Positions 34,245 through 43,791 are shown, numbered from the stretch's first letter. The stretch: 64,000 nucleotides of DNA from Pseudomonas sp. CFBP 13711 (GCF_014842265.1 NZ_JACYVI010000016.1:1364-65363); one strand, 5' to 3'. Notes: a model not told the origin generated them from the letters alone. Translations and numbers: made by a program.

Positions 34245-34607
34245 GACTCCCTCCACTCAAGCACTCGACCGATGTACTCAGATTACATCTTATGCGCTTC
34301 ATCGGTCAGTTCAGTGCGAGATTCGAATCATTGATTCCCATCTCATGGTCCTCATTGCGGTGTCCGAGATACCGCAAGCGGCCGCTATGGAGCGGGAGCC
34401 CGCATTCTCAGCGCGCCCGGCTTAGGGACACTGAGTATTACGATCAACGCGCGTACTCCCAGCACTCCGTTGAGAACAGGGAGCTCAGCAACGAATTCGG
34501 CACTGCGCACAAAAGCGGGGGCCACACCGGTTTTACGAACGCGACAGGTTTATTTCGCATGCGACGGACTTAATTCACAAAGATCAGCGCAGTACGCTGT
34601 GGATAAC
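34245..34607. other. Gene-free stretch downstream of glmS (attTn7 position)
   Basis: About 360 bp between the zinc-ribbon gene and the glmS stop. No ORF of substance. Close to glmS are two similar 16-bp direct repeats (34541-34556 and 34561-34576). Tn7 and relatives insert about 25 bp beyond the glmS stop, so this is a natural insertion point. A DnaA-box-like TGTGGATAA (34598) is also here. Confidence 0.5.
34541..34579. mobile_element. Possible relic end of a Tn7-like transposon
   Basis: Two direct repeats, GCGACAGGTTTATTTC and GCGACGGACTTAATTC (12 of 16 identical, 20 bp apart), end in ACA at 34577-34579, 28 bp from the glmS stop codon. Tn7-type ends carry repeated TnsB sites, finish in TGT/ACA, and lie at this distance from glmS. 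No transposase gene or second end is seen, so this is a hypothesis. Confidence 0.3.
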
Positions 34608-36443
34608 TTATTCCACCGTCACGGACTTCGCCAAATTACGCGGCTGATCCACATCCGTACCCTTGAGCACTGCCACGTAATACGAAAGCAGTTGCAGCGG
34701 AATCGTGTAAAGGATCGGCGTCAATGCGTCGAGGATGTGGGGCATGGAAACCACGTGGGTCCCCTCTCCGTTGACCAGCCCGGCCTGTTCGTCAGCGAAG
34801 ACGATCAGCTCGCCGCCCCGTGCACGCACTTCCTGCAGGTTGGATTTCAGTTTCTCCAGCAGCTCGTTGTTAGGTGCCACGGTGACGACAGGCATGTCGC
34901 TGTCCACCAGTGCCAACGGGCCGTGTTTCAGTTCGCCCGCCGGGTAGGCTTCGGCGTGGATGTAGGAGATCTCCTTGAGCTTCAACGCCCCTTCCATCGC
35001 CACCGGGAATTGCGCGCCACGACCCAGGAACAGGGTGTGATTCTTCTCGGCGAACAGTTCGGCGATTTTCTCCACCGTCGTGTCCATCGCCAGTGCTTCA
35101 CCCAGGCGGGTCGGCAGGCGGCGCAGCTCTTCAACCAGTTCTGCTTCCACGCCAGCGCCCAGCGTGCCTTTGACCTGACCCAGTGACAGCGTCAACAGCA
35201 TCAGCGCGACCAGCTGCGTGGTGAACGCTTTGGTCGACGCGACGCCGATTTCCGGGCCGGCCTGAGTGAGCAGGGTCAGATCGGATTCACGCACCAGCGA
35301 ACTGATGCCTACGTTGCAGATCGCCAGGCTGGCAAGGAAACCCAGTTCTTTGGCATTGCGCAGCGCGGCCAGGGTGTCGGCGGTCTCGCCGGACTGCGAG
35401 ATCGAAACGAACAGCGTGTCCGGCTGGACCACGACTTTGCGATAGCGGAATTCGCTGGCGACTTCGACCTGGCAGGGAATGCCGGCCAAGCCTTCGAGCC
35501 AGTAACGCGCGACCATGCCGGCGTGATAGCTGGTGCCGCACGCGACGATTTGCACGTTGCGTACTTTGGCGAACAGCTCCGCCGCTTGCGGTCCGAATGC
35601 CTGCACCAGAACCTGCTGCTGACCGAGGCGGCCTTCCAGGGTGCGCTGCACGACTTTTGGCTGCTCGTGGATTTCCTTGAGCATGAAGTGGCGGTACTCG
35701 CCTTTGTCCGCCGCTTCTGCGCCCTCGTGGTACTGAACGATCTCACGCTCGACGGGCAGGCCGGATGCGTCCCAGATCTGCACGCTGTCGCGACGGATCT
35801 CGGCGATGTCACCCTCTTCCAGATACATGAAGCGGTCCGTCACCTGACGCAACGCCAGTTGATCGGAGGCGAGGAAGTTTTCCCCAAGGCCCAGACCCAC
35901 AACCAGCGGGCTGCCACTGCGGGCAGCAATCAGGCGATCCGGTTGATGTGCGCTGATGACCGCAAGGCCATACGCGCCGTGCAGTTCCTTGACCGTGGCC
36001 TTCAGAGCCGCAGCCAGATCGGGCGTGTCCTGCAGTTTATGGTGCAGCAGATGGACGATGACCTCGGTGTCCGTGTCAGACGTAAACACATAACCCAAGC
36101 CCTTCAAGCGCTCGCGAAGCGGCTCATGGTTTTCGATGATGCCGTTGTGCACCACCGCCAGTTGCTCGTTGGAAAAATGCGGGTGAGCGTTGCGCTCCAA
36201 CGGTGCGCCATGGGTCGCCCAACGGGTGTGGGCGATGCCGAGGCGGCCTGTGACAGGTTCGCCAGCGAGCGCCCGCTCCAGTTCGCTGACCTTGCCGACC
36301 CGACGACAACGCTCAAGCACGCCGGCGTTGTTGAATAACGCCACGCCAGCGCTGTCGTAGCCCCGGTATTCCAGGCGCTTGAGGCCCTCCAGCAGGATGG
36401 CAGTAACATTCCGTTCAGCAACAGCGCCGACAATTCCACACAT
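34608..36443 (-). CDS. glmS: Glucosamine-6-phosphate synthase
   Basis: 611 aa; makes glucosamine-6-phosphate from fructose-6-phosphate and glutamine, the first step to UDP-GlcNAc for peptidoglycan and LPS. After Met removal, Cys1 of CGIVGA is the glutaminase nucleophile. Residues 1-220 form the class II amidotransferase; two SIS domains follow (about 285-425 and 455-600) with CGTSYHAG and SQSGETADT sugar-phosphate loops. The C-terminus ends LAKSVTVE, as in other GlmS proteins. AGGAGAAG precedes the ATG. It is immediately downstream of the DeoR-type regulator, and the two probably form one unit. The 3' end is the TnsD-recognised attTn7 target in related bacteria. Confidence 0.97.
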   Translation of the reverse strand: MCGIVGAVAERNVTAILLEGLKRLEYRGYDSAGVALFNNAGVLERCRRVGKVSELERALAGEPVTGRLGIAHTRWATHGAPLERNAHPHFSNEQLAVVHNGIIENHEPLRERLKGLGYVFTSDTDTEVIVHLLHHKLQDTPDLAAALKATVKELHGAYGLAVISAHQPDRLIAARSGSPLVVGLGLGENFLASDQLALRQVTDRFMYLEEGDIAEIRRDSVQIWDASGLPVEREIVQYHEGAEAADKGEYRHFMLKEIHEQPKVVQRTLEGRLGQQQVLVQAFGPQAAELFAKVRNVQIVACGTSYHAGMVARYWLEGLAGIPCQVEVASEFRYRKVVVQPDTLFVSISQSGETADTLAALRNAKELGFLASLAICNVGISSLVRESDLTLLTQAGPEIGVASTKAFTTQLVALMLLTLSLGQVKGTLGAGVEAELVEELRRLPTRLGEALAMDTTVEKIAELFAEKNHTLFLGRGAQFPVAMEGALKLKEISYIHAEAYPAGELKHGPLALVDSDMPVVTVAPNNELLEKLKSNLQEVRARGGELIVFADEQAGLVNGEGTHVVSMPHILDALTPILYTIPLQLLSYYVAVLKGTDVDQPRNLAKSVTVE

Positions 36444-36453
36444 GGTTCTTCTC

Positions 36454-37221
36454 CTAGGAAACAGCAGCGCAAATCAAGGTTACGCCGCGAGCCTGAATTT
36501 GTTCGCGTGCCTCTTGAGGCAGGCGGTCATCGGTAATGAGGGTATGGACGCTGCCCCAGGGCAGCTCCAGATTGGGAATCTTGCGACCGACCTTATCGGC
36601 CTCGACCATCACGATCACTTCCCTGGCAACTTCGGCCATCACCCGGCTGAGCCCAAGAAGCTCGTTGAATGTGGTTGTACCGCGGGTAAGATCAATGCCG
36701 TCGGCGCCGATGAACAGCTGATCAAAGTCGTAGGAACGCAGCACCTGCTCCGCCACCTGACCCTGAAACGACTCTGAATGCGGGTCCCATGTGCCGCCGG
36801 TCATCAGCAGGACCGGTTCGTGCTCCAGTTCACCCAGCGCGTTGGCGACATGCAGGGAATTGGTCATCACCACGAGGCCCGGCTGCAATCCTAGCTCCGG
36901 GATCATCGCAGCCGTTGTACTGCCGCTGTCGATGATGATCCGTGCGTGTTCCCGAATGCGGGCAACAGCCGCGCGTGCGATGGCTTGTTTGAACCTAGAA
37001 ACGGGCTGGCCGGGTTCGCCGATCAATTCCTGGGGCATCGGGATGGCGCCGCCGTAACGACGAAGCAGCAACCCGTTGCTTTCGAGCGCAGCCAGATCCT
37101 TACGGACCGTCACCTCGGACGTTTCGAAGCGTTTGGCCAACTCGTCCACGCTTACCTCCCCCTGCTCATTGAGCAGAGCAAGAATGTTGTGGCGGCGTTG
37201 AGGCGTGTTACGTTTCGACAT
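36454..37221 (-). CDS. DeoR family transcriptional regulator upstream of glmS
   Basis: 255 aa from the ATG at 37221 (MSKRNTPQRRHNIL); the frame extends to 37260, but the start there is not conserved. An N-terminal DeoR winged HTH (about residues 6-58: VSVDELAKRFETSEVTVRKD) is followed by a sugar-phosphate-binding DeoRC domain with GSTTAAMIP. In Pseudomonas this position between glmU and glmS carries a GlmR/GlpR-like regulator, so control of amino-sugar synthesis is the likely role. It ends 11 bp before the glmS ATG, suggesting co-transcription. Confidence 0.9.
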   Translation of the reverse strand: MSKRNTPQRRHNILALLNEQGEVSVDELAKRFETSEVTVRKDLAALESNGLLLRRYGGAIPMPQELIGEPGQPVSRFKQAIARAAVARIREHARIIIDSGSTTAAMIPELGLQPGLVVMTNSLHVANALGELEHEPVLLMTGGTWDPHSESFQGQVAEQVLRSYDFDQLFIGADGIDLTRGTTTFNELLGLSRVMAEVAREVIVMVEADKVGRKIPNLELPWGSVHTLITDDRLPQEAREQIQARGVTLICAAVS

Positions 37222-37361
37222 GATTGCCTTAAGTTTCGTTTCGAAAGTTAACGAACGCAATGAAAGCTCATCGAAAGATATACGTCAAGGGGGAGTTGGA
37301 TTTTTGGGGAGGATGGTTAAACGATTTTGTAGAGGGATGGTTGTTTAGCGACTCGGGATCA

Positions 37362-37382
37362 GCTGCCTGCCTGGCAAGCAGC
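37362..37382. repeat. Hairpin downstream of glmU
   Basis: GCTGCCTGCC and GGCAAGCAGC pair at 9 of 10 positions with a one-base loop, about 20 bp beyond the glmU stop on the minus strand. No T-run follows, so it is a weak terminator or attenuator candidate before the DeoR-type gene. Confidence 0.4.
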
Positions 37383-37402
37383 CGATGTGACCTGTGGATA
37401 AC

Positions 37403-38770
37403 TTAGTCTTTCTTGATTTTCACGGGTCGTTTCCAGCCTTCGATGTTGCGTTGGCGAGCACGGGCAACCGCAAGCTGTTCGGCCGGCACATCCTGATTGA
37501 TGGTAGAGCCAGCGGCAGTGCTAGCGCCTGCCGCGATATGCACAGGGGCGACCAGCGAGTTGTTCGAGCCGATGAACACGTCTTCGCCCATCACCGTCTT
37601 ATGCTTGTTCGCGCCATCGTAGTTACAGGTGATGGAGCCAGCGCCAATGTTGGTGCGCGCGCCGATCACTGCGTCACCCAAATAGGTCAGATGGCCTGCC
37701 TTGGCGCCCTCGCCCAGATGAGCATTCTTCAATTCGACGAAGTTACCCACATGGGCACGGGCGTCGAGCACGCTGCCCGGGCGCAAACGAGCAAAAGGTC
37801 CTGCATCCGCGCCTTCGCCAACGATCGCCCCTTCAAGGTGACTGTTCGCCTTGATGATTGCGCCCTTGCGCAAGGTGCTGTCCTTGATCACGCAGTTCGG
37901 CCCGATGGAGACGTCGTCTTCGATGACGACTCGCCCCTCAAGGATGACGTTCACGTCGATCATCACGTCGCGGCCAACAGTGACGTCGCCACGAACGTCG
38001 AAACGCGCCGGGTCGCGCAACGTGACACCCAACGCCATGAGTCGGCGGGCTTCGCGCTGCTGGTAATGACGCTCGAGCTCGGCAAGCTGTTTACGGTCAT
38101 TGGCGCCCTGCACTTCCATGGCGTCGTCGGGCTGAGCAGTCGCGACCACGAGGCCATCATTGACGGCCATGGCAATAACGTCAGTCAGGTAATACTCACC
38201 CTGGGCGTTTTTATTGGAGAGGCGGCCCAGCCAGTCGGCAAGGCACTTGCCCGGTACCGCAAGGATTCCGGTGTTACCTTCCTTGATAGCCTTCTGCTCT
38301 TCAGTTGCATCCTTGTGCTCGACGATAGCGCTGACGCGATGCTGCACGTCACGGACGATGCGGCCATAACCGGTCGGGTCTTCCAGCGTGACCGTCAGCA
38401 GACCCAACTGCTGATCATTTACCAGCGCGAGGAGGCGGTGCAGGGTCTCTACTTGTATGAGCGGGACGTCGCCATAAAGAATGAGTACCGTCTCGGCCGT
38501 CAGCGCTGGCAACGCCTGAGCAACGGCGTGGCCAGTGCCCAATTGTTTGTCTTGGAGCACGAAATTCAGATCATCGCTCGCCAATTGCTCTCGGACCCGC
38601 TCTGCTCCATGGCCTATGACCACGTGAATGCCCTGGGGCGAAAGCTGGCGTGCGCTGTGAATAACATGGCCGAGCATCGATTTACCGGCTACAGGATGCA
38701 AGACCTTGGGCAGAGCGGAACGCATGCGAGTGCCCTGACCCGCGGCGAGAATGACGATATCGAGAGACAT
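37403..38770 (-). CDS. glmU: Bifunctional GlcN-1-P acetyltransferase / GlcNAc-1-P uridyltransferase
   Basis: 455 aa. The N-terminal uridyltransferase has the nucleotide-binding loop LAAGQGTRM; the C-terminal acetyltransferase is a left-handed beta-helix of hexapeptide repeats (from about residue 250), ending in a short basic tail. It makes UDP-GlcNAc from GlcN-1-P, acetyl-CoA and UTP, together with GlmS feeding peptidoglycan and LPS synthesis. It follows the ATP synthase operon and precedes the DeoR-type regulator and glmS, the common Pseudomonas order. A terminator after atpC (38841-38860) separates it from the atp operon. Confidence 0.96.
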   Translation of the reverse strand: MSLDIVILAAGQGTRMRSALPKVLHPVAGKSMLGHVIHSARQLSPQGIHVVIGHGAERVREQLASDDLNFVLQDKQLGTGHAVAQALPALTAETVLILYGDVPLIQVETLHRLLALVNDQQLGLLTVTLEDPTGYGRIVRDVQHRVSAIVEHKDATEEQKAIKEGNTGILAVPGKCLADWLGRLSNKNAQGEYYLTDVIAMAVNDGLVVATAQPDDAMEVQGANDRKQLAELERHYQQREARRLMALGVTLRDPARFDVRGDVTVGRDVMIDVNVILEGRVVIEDDVSIGPNCVIKDSTLRKGAIIKANSHLEGAIVGEGADAGPFARLRPGSVLDARAHVGNFVELKNAHLGEGAKAGHLTYLGDAVIGARTNIGAGSITCNYDGANKHKTVMGEDVFIGSNNSLVAPVHIAAGASTAAGSTINQDVPAEQLAVARARQRNIEGWKRPVKIKKD

Positions 38771-38835
38771 GAAGGGATTCCAGACGAGCAGGCCACATTA
38801 GCCGGGCTGATGATTCAGGCGAGAAGCCGAAAAAA

Positions 38836-38862
38836 GAAAAAGGGTAGCCGAGGCTACCCTTT
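38836..38862 (-). terminator. Rho-independent terminator of the atp operon
   Basis: Stem AGGGTAGCC / GGCTACCCT (9 of 9 pairs, two-base loop; effectively 8 bp with a four-base loop) at 38841-38860. On the minus strand it is followed by TTTTTCTTTTTT. It lies about 30 bp after the atpC stop, at the end of the nine-gene ATP synthase operon. Confidence 0.85.
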
Positions 38863-38890
38863 TACTCAATCGCGCAACGGGTCGCCGGGG

Positions 38891-39316
38891 TTAGCCGCCG
38901 AACTTCTTGCGAATTTGCTGGACGGTGCGCAGCTGAGCTGCGGCCTCCGCCAGACGTGCAGCAGCAGCTCCGTAATCGAAATCTGCGCCTTTTTCATTCA
39001 GAGCACGCTCGGCAGCCTTGACGGCTTCCTGAGCTGAGGCTTCGTCCAGATCTGCAGCGCGTTGCACGGTATCGGCAAGCACTTTGACCATGTTCGGTTG
39101 AACCTCAAGGAAACCACCGGAGATGTAAAACACCTCGGCTTCGCCACCCTGCTTGATCAGGCGGATCGGACCTGGCTTCAGATCGGTGATCAACGGTGCG
39201 TGGCCTGGAGCAATACCGATATCACCCAGGTTACCGTGTGCAATCACCATCTCGACCAGACCGGAGAAAATCTCTCCTTCCGCGCTGACGATATCGCAAT
39301 GGACTGTCATAGCCAT
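38891..39316 (-). CDS. atpC: ATP synthase epsilon chain
   Basis: 141 aa from the ATG at 39316; the ATG at 39322 is too close to its GAGG. It is the central-stalk subunit of F1, with an N-terminal beta-sandwich and a C-terminal helical hairpin that inhibits the enzyme when extended. The sequence (MAMTVHCDIVSAEGEIFSG onward) is the usual Pseudomonas form. It is the last gene of the atp operon, 44 bp after atpD. Confidence 0.97.
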   Translation of the reverse strand: MAMTVHCDIVSAEGEIFSGLVEMVIAHGNLGDIGIAPGHAPLITDLKPGPIRLIKQGGEAEVFYISGGFLEVQPNMVKVLADTVQRAADLDEASAQEAVKAAERALNEKGADFDYGAAAARLAEAAAQLRTVQQIRKKFGG

Positions 39317-39360
39317 TTGCATGCCTCAACCTGATTAGCGCCCGTTGCCGGGCGCCTGGA

Positions 39361-40737
39361 TTACAGTTTCTTGGCTTTCTCGATCGCTTCTTCGATGCCG
39401 CCGACCATGTAAAACGCCTGTTCAGGCAGATGGTCGTAGTCACCGGCGAGGATGCCTTTGAAGCCAGCAATGGTGTCTTTCAGGGAAACGTATTTACCCG
39501 AGGCACCGGTGAAGACTTCAGCCACGAAGAACGGCTGCGACAGGAAGCGCTGAATCTTACGAGCGCGGGATACCAACTGCTTGTCGGTTTCCGACAGCTC
39601 GTCCATACCCAGGATCGCGATGATGTCTTTCAGCTCTTTGTAACGCTGCAGAACATACTGAACACCGCGAGCGGTGTCGTAGTGGTCCTGACCGATCACG
39701 TTCGGGTCCAGCTGGCGCGAAGTCGAGTCCAGTGGATCGACCGCTGGGTAGATACCCAGGGAAGCGATGTCACGGGACAGAACGACGGTGGCGTCCAGGT
39801 GAGCAAACGTTGTGGCTGGCGATGGGTCGGTCAAGTCGTCCGCCGGTACGTATACCGCCTGGATCGAAGTGATCGAGCCTTCCTTGGTCGAAGTGATGCG
39901 CTCTTGCAGCACGCCCATCTCTTCAGCCAGCGTCGGCTGGTAACCTACTGCAGAAGGCATACGGCCCAGCAGTGCGGATACTTCAGTACCGGCCAGTGTG
40001 TAACGGTAAATGTTGTCGACGAACAACAGAACGTCGTTACCTTCGTCACGGAACTTCTCAGCCATGGTCAGGCCAGTCAGGGCGACGCGCAGACGGTTAC
40101 CCGGCGGCTCGTTCATCTGACCGTAGACCAGCGCTACTTTGTCCAGAACGTTGGAGTCCTTCATCTCGTGGTAGAAGTCGTTACCCTCACGGGTACGCTC
40201 GCCCACACCGGCGAACACGGAATAACCGCTGTGCTCGATGGCGATGTTACGGATCAGTTCCATCATGTTTACGGTCTTGCCGACACCGGCACCACCGAAC
40301 AGACCGACTTTACCGCCCTTGGCAAACGGGCAAACCAGGTCGATGACCTTGATGCCGGTTTCCAGGAGGTCGTTGCCGCCAGCCTGATCAGCGAACGAAG
40401 GTGCAGGACGGTGAATGCCCCAGCGCTCTTCGGTTTCGATCGGGCCCGCTTCGTCAATCGGGTTGCCCAGTACGTCCATGATCCGGCCCAGCGTCGCTTT
40501 ACCGACTGGTACGGAGATGGCTGCGCCGCTGTCGATAACGTCCAGACCGCGCTTCAAGCCTTCGGTGGAACCCATCGCAATGGTACGAACTACGCCGTCG
40601 CCCAGCTGTTGCTGAACTTCCAGAGTAGTTTCCGCGCCTTGTACTTTCAGCGCGTTGTAGATGCTCGGTACGCTGTCGCGTGGAAATTCCACGTCGATCA
40701 CGGCGCCGATGATTTGAACGATACGTCCGCTACTCAT
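39361..40737 (-). CDS. atpD: ATP synthase beta chain
   Basis: 458 aa, the catalytic F1 subunit. The P-loop GGAGVGKT lies at about residue 148, the catalytic glutamate segment GERTREGND at about 180, and VLLFVDNIYR carries the Walker B aspartate. It makes ATP in the alpha3beta3 hexamer using the proton flow through Fo. It sits between atpG and atpC in the operon. Sequence is intact and highly conserved. Confidence 0.99.
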   Translation of the reverse strand: MSSGRIVQIIGAVIDVEFPRDSVPSIYNALKVQGAETTLEVQQQLGDGVVRTIAMGSTEGLKRGLDVIDSGAAISVPVGKATLGRIMDVLGNPIDEAGPIETEERWGIHRPAPSFADQAGGNDLLETGIKVIDLVCPFAKGGKVGLFGGAGVGKTVNMMELIRNIAIEHSGYSVFAGVGERTREGNDFYHEMKDSNVLDKVALVYGQMNEPPGNRLRVALTGLTMAEKFRDEGNDVLLFVDNIYRYTLAGTEVSALLGRMPSAVGYQPTLAEEMGVLQERITSTKEGSITSIQAVYVPADDLTDPSPATTFAHLDATVVLSRDIASLGIYPAVDPLDSTSRQLDPNVIGQDHYDTARGVQYVLQRYKELKDIIAILGMDELSETDKQLVSRARKIQRFLSQPFFVAEVFTGASGKYVSLKDTIAGFKGILAGDYDHLPEQAFYMVGGIEEAIEKAKKL

Positions 40738-40765
40738 TAGCTGGATCCTCTGAATATTTGAACCG

Positions 40766-41626
40766 TTAAACCGCGGCAGCGCCGCCGACGATTTCCGAGA
40801 TCTCTTGGGTGATCGCTGCCTGACGCGCCTTGTTGTAGATCAGCTGCAAATCGCTGATCAGGTCACCGGCGTTGTCAGTGGCGTTCTTCATCGCGATCAT
40901 CCGCGCAGCCTGTTCAGCCGCGTTGTTCTCGACCACCGCCTGATAGACCTGCGACTCCACATAACGGACCATCAAGCCGTCCAGCAGCTCTTTGGCGTCG
41001 GGTTCGTACAGGTAATCCCAGTGGTGCTTGAGTTCTTGATCCTGGGTCGCGACCAACGGAATCAACTGCTCGACCGTTGGTTGCTGAGTCATGGTGTTGA
41101 TGAATTTGTTGGACACCACGGACAGGCGATCAATACGGCCCTCCAGGTAGGCATCCAGCATCACCTTGACGCTGCCGATCAAATCGTTGATCGACGGCTC
41201 TTCGCCCAAGTGGCTGATCGCAGCGACAACGTTACCGCCGAAGTTGCGGAAAAACGCCGCACCTTTGCTGCCGACCACGCACAGATCGATCTCTACGCCG
41301 TTTTCACGGTTCTTCGCCATGTCCTTGACCAAAGCCTTGAACAGGTTGGTATTCAAGCCACCACACAGACCACGGTCACTGCTCACCACGACGTAACCGA
41401 CGCGCTTTACTTCGCGTTCGATCATGAAGGGATGACGGTATTCCGGGTTAGCGTTGGCGAGATGACCAATCACCTGGCGGATGCGCTCCGCGTAAGGACG
41501 GCTAGCAGCCATGCGCATTTGAGCCTTGCGCATTTTACTGACCGCCACTTTTTCCATGGCGCTGGTGATCTTTTGCGTGCTTTTGATGCTCGCAATCTTG
41601 CTGCGAATCTCTTTTGCGCCTGCCAT
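40766..41626 (-). CDS. atpG: ATP synthase gamma chain
   Basis: 286 aa, the rotating central stalk. N- and C-terminal long helices (MAGAKEIRSKIASIKSTQKI and ARQAAITQEISEIVGGA) form the coiled coil inside the hexamer; the middle Rossmann-like part includes SSDRGLCGGLN. It couples c-ring rotation to catalysis. Spacing to atpD is 28 bp. Confidence 0.98.
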   Translation of the reverse strand: MAGAKEIRSKIASIKSTQKITSAMEKVAVSKMRKAQMRMAASRPYAERIRQVIGHLANANPEYRHPFMIEREVKRVGYVVVSSDRGLCGGLNTNLFKALVKDMAKNRENGVEIDLCVVGSKGAAFFRNFGGNVVAAISHLGEEPSINDLIGSVKVMLDAYLEGRIDRLSVVSNKFINTMTQQPTVEQLIPLVATQDQELKHHWDYLYEPDAKELLDGLMVRYVESQVYQAVVENNAAEQAARMIAMKNATDNAGDLISDLQLIYNKARQAAITQEISEIVGGAAAV

Positions 41627-41676
41627 GTAACACCTATCAGGTTAGCAAGCGGGAGCCTCGCGACTCCCGCTGCGGC

Positions 41677-43221
41677 TTACCAGGTTTGGGTGGCCTTGAA
41701 CTTCTCGATGCCGGCTTTCAGGCCAGAATCGATTTCGTCATTGAAGTCACCCTTCACGTTGATCTTCGCCATCAAATCGGCGTGATCTCGGTTGAAGTAA
41801 GCAATCAGCGCTTGTTCAAAGCTGCCAACCTTGGCGATTTCGACGTCAGTCAGGAACCCACGCTCAGCGGCATACAGCGACAGCGACATGTCAGCGATCG
41901 ACATTGGCGCATATTGCTTCTGCTTCATCAGCTCGGTAACGCGCTGACCATGCTCAAGTTGCTTACGGGTCGCTTCGTCCAGGTCAGAGGCGAACTGGGC
42001 AAACGCTGCCAGTTCACGGTACTGAGCCAGAGCGGTACGGATACCACCGGAGAGCTTCTTGATGATCTTGGTCTGAGCGGCACCACCCACACGGGATACC
42101 GAAACACCGGCGTTCACTGCCGGGCGAATGCCGGAGTTGAACATGGCCGATTCCAGGAAGATCTGACCGTCAGTGATGGAAATCACGTTGGTCGGAACGA
42201 ACGCGGAAACGTCGCCAGCCTGGGTTTCGATGATCGGCAATGCGGTCAGGGAGCCGGTTTTGCCGGTCACTGCGCCATTGGTGAACTTCTCTACGTACTC
42301 TTCCGAAACGCGGGATGCACGCTCCAGCAGACGGGAGTGGAGATAGAACACGTCGCCTGGGTAAGCTTCACGGCCTGGTGGACGACGCAGCAGCAGGGAA
42401 ATCTGGCGATAAGCCACAGCCTGCTTGGACAGATCGTCATAGACAATCAGTGCGTCTTCACCGCGGTCGCGGAAGTATTCGCCCATGGTGCAACCGGCAT
42501 ACGGAGCCAGGAATTGCAGCGCAGGCGATTCCGAAGCACTGGCCGCCACGATGATCGTGTTGGCCAGAGCGCCGTTTTCTTCCAGTTTGCGAACAACGTT
42601 GGCGATGGTCGATTGCTTCTGACCGATTGCAACGTAGACGCAGAAAATACCGCTGTTTTTCTGGTTGATGATCGCGTCGATCGCCAGAGCGGTTTTACCG
42701 ATCTGACGGTCACCGATGATCAGCTCGCGCTGGCCACGGCCGACAGGGATCATCGCGTCGACAGCCTTGTAGCCAGTCTGTACAGGCTGGTCTACCGACT
42801 TACGCCAGATCACGCCTGGAGCAACTTTCTCGACCGCGTCGGTCTCGGTGTTGTTCAGCGGACCTTTGCCGTCGACAGGGTTACCCAGTGCGTCGACTAC
42901 GCGACCCAGGAGTTCCTTACCAACCGGAACTTCGAGGATGCGGCCGGTGCACTTGGCACTCATGCCTTCAGCCAGAGAGGTGTAAGCGCCCAGTACGACA
43001 GCACCCACGGAGTCTTGCTCCAGGTTCAGTGCCATACCGTAAACGCCGCCCGGGAACTCGATCATTTCGCCGTACATAGCGTCGGCGAGACCGTGAATCC
43101 GCACGATACCGTCAGACACGCTGACGACTGTGCCTTCGTTTCGGGCTTGGGAGGCAACATCGAGGTTCTCGATGCGGCCCTTGATGATTTCACTTATTTC
43201 GGAAGGATTGAGTTGCTGCAT
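41677..43221 (-). CDS. atpA: ATP synthase alpha chain
   Basis: 514 aa, the non-catalytic nucleotide-binding F1 subunit. The P-loop GDRQIGKT is at about 169-176; a conserved Arg-finger region and the DELSEI-side contact are in the expected places. It has an N-terminal segment MQQLNPSEISEIIKGRIENL that binds the delta subunit. Operon position is between atpH and atpG. Confidence 0.99.
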   Translation of the reverse strand: MQQLNPSEISEIIKGRIENLDVASQARNEGTVVSVSDGIVRIHGLADAMYGEMIEFPGGVYGMALNLEQDSVGAVVLGAYTSLAEGMSAKCTGRILEVPVGKELLGRVVDALGNPVDGKGPLNNTETDAVEKVAPGVIWRKSVDQPVQTGYKAVDAMIPVGRGQRELIIGDRQIGKTALAIDAIINQKNSGIFCVYVAIGQKQSTIANVVRKLEENGALANTIIVAASASESPALQFLAPYAGCTMGEYFRDRGEDALIVYDDLSKQAVAYRQISLLLRRPPGREAYPGDVFYLHSRLLERASRVSEEYVEKFTNGAVTGKTGSLTALPIIETQAGDVSAFVPTNVISITDGQIFLESAMFNSGIRPAVNAGVSVSRVGGAAQTKIIKKLSGGIRTALAQYRELAAFAQFASDLDEATRKQLEHGQRVTELMKQKQYAPMSIADMSLSLYAAERGFLTDVEIAKVGSFEQALIAYFNRDHADLMAKINVKGDFNDEIDSGLKAGIEKFKATQTW

Positions 43222-43242
43222 TGCTCTGCTGCCCCTTCAAAC

Positions 43243-43779
43243 TCAAGATTTCAATGCTTCGGCTAGTTGCGCGAGTTTGCCGCGAACTGAGCCATCGATA
43301 ACCAGGTCGCCGGCGCGGATGATGACACCACCTATCAGGGCGGCATCCTCCGCAGCGTGCAGGCGCACTTCCCGGCCGAGCCGTGCACTGAGAACCTTGG
43401 CGAGTTTGTCTTGCTGTTCTTGGTTCAATGCAAAAGCACTGGTCACATCCACATCTACCGATTTTTCCTGCTCGGCCTTGTAAAGCTCGAACAGTTCGGA
43501 GATCTCCGGCAGAAGCTGGAGACGGTCGTTTTCAGCAACGACGTGAATGAAATTCTGTGCCTTGGCATCGAACTTGTCGCCGCACACTTCAATAAAAGTG
43601 GCGGCCTTGTCTGCGCTCGTCAGTCGCGGGGCCTTGAGCATGCGCTGCATCGTGTCGTCTTGCGACACTGCAGCAGCCAGGCCGAGCATGGCTGACCAAT
43701 TGGCCAGTTGCTGGTGCGCCTGTGCATGCTCGAAGGCTGCCTTAGCGTAAGGTCGGGCCAACGTGGTCAGTTCTGCCAT
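43243..43779 (-). CDS. atpH: ATP synthase delta chain
   Basis: 178 aa, the peripheral-stalk subunit that links F1 to the b subunits. It has an N-terminal six-helix domain starting MAELTTLARPYAKAAFEHA, and a C-terminal domain with IIRAGDLVIDGSVRGKL typical of the family. It ends 21 bp before atpA and starts 12 bp after atpF. Confidence 0.98.
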   Translation of the reverse strand: MAELTTLARPYAKAAFEHAQAHQQLANWSAMLGLAAAVSQDDTMQRMLKAPRLTSADKAATFIEVCGDKFDAKAQNFIHVVAENDRLQLLPEISELFELYKAEQEKSVDVDVTSAFALNQEQQDKLAKVLSARLGREVRLHAAEDAALIGGVIIRAGDLVIDGSVRGKLAQLAEALKS

Positions 43780-43791
43780 GATCGCCCTCGC

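Noticed and set aside
33933..34256. GTG start at 34256 for the zinc-ribbon gene
   Set aside because: The GTG lies inside the ribosome-binding sequence GGAGGGAG that serves the ATG at 34244.
34598..34606. DnaA-box-like TGTGGATAA by glmS, and the same at 37393-37401 near the glmU stop
   Set aside because: Single boxes without an AT-rich neighbour or further boxes; the sequence includes stop-codon context, and isolated matches are expected by chance in this region.
39430..40740. Long open frame opposite atpD
   Set aside because: Antisense to atpD with no start signal and no protein-like motif; the same holds for frames opposite atpA, parA/parB, yidC and glmU.
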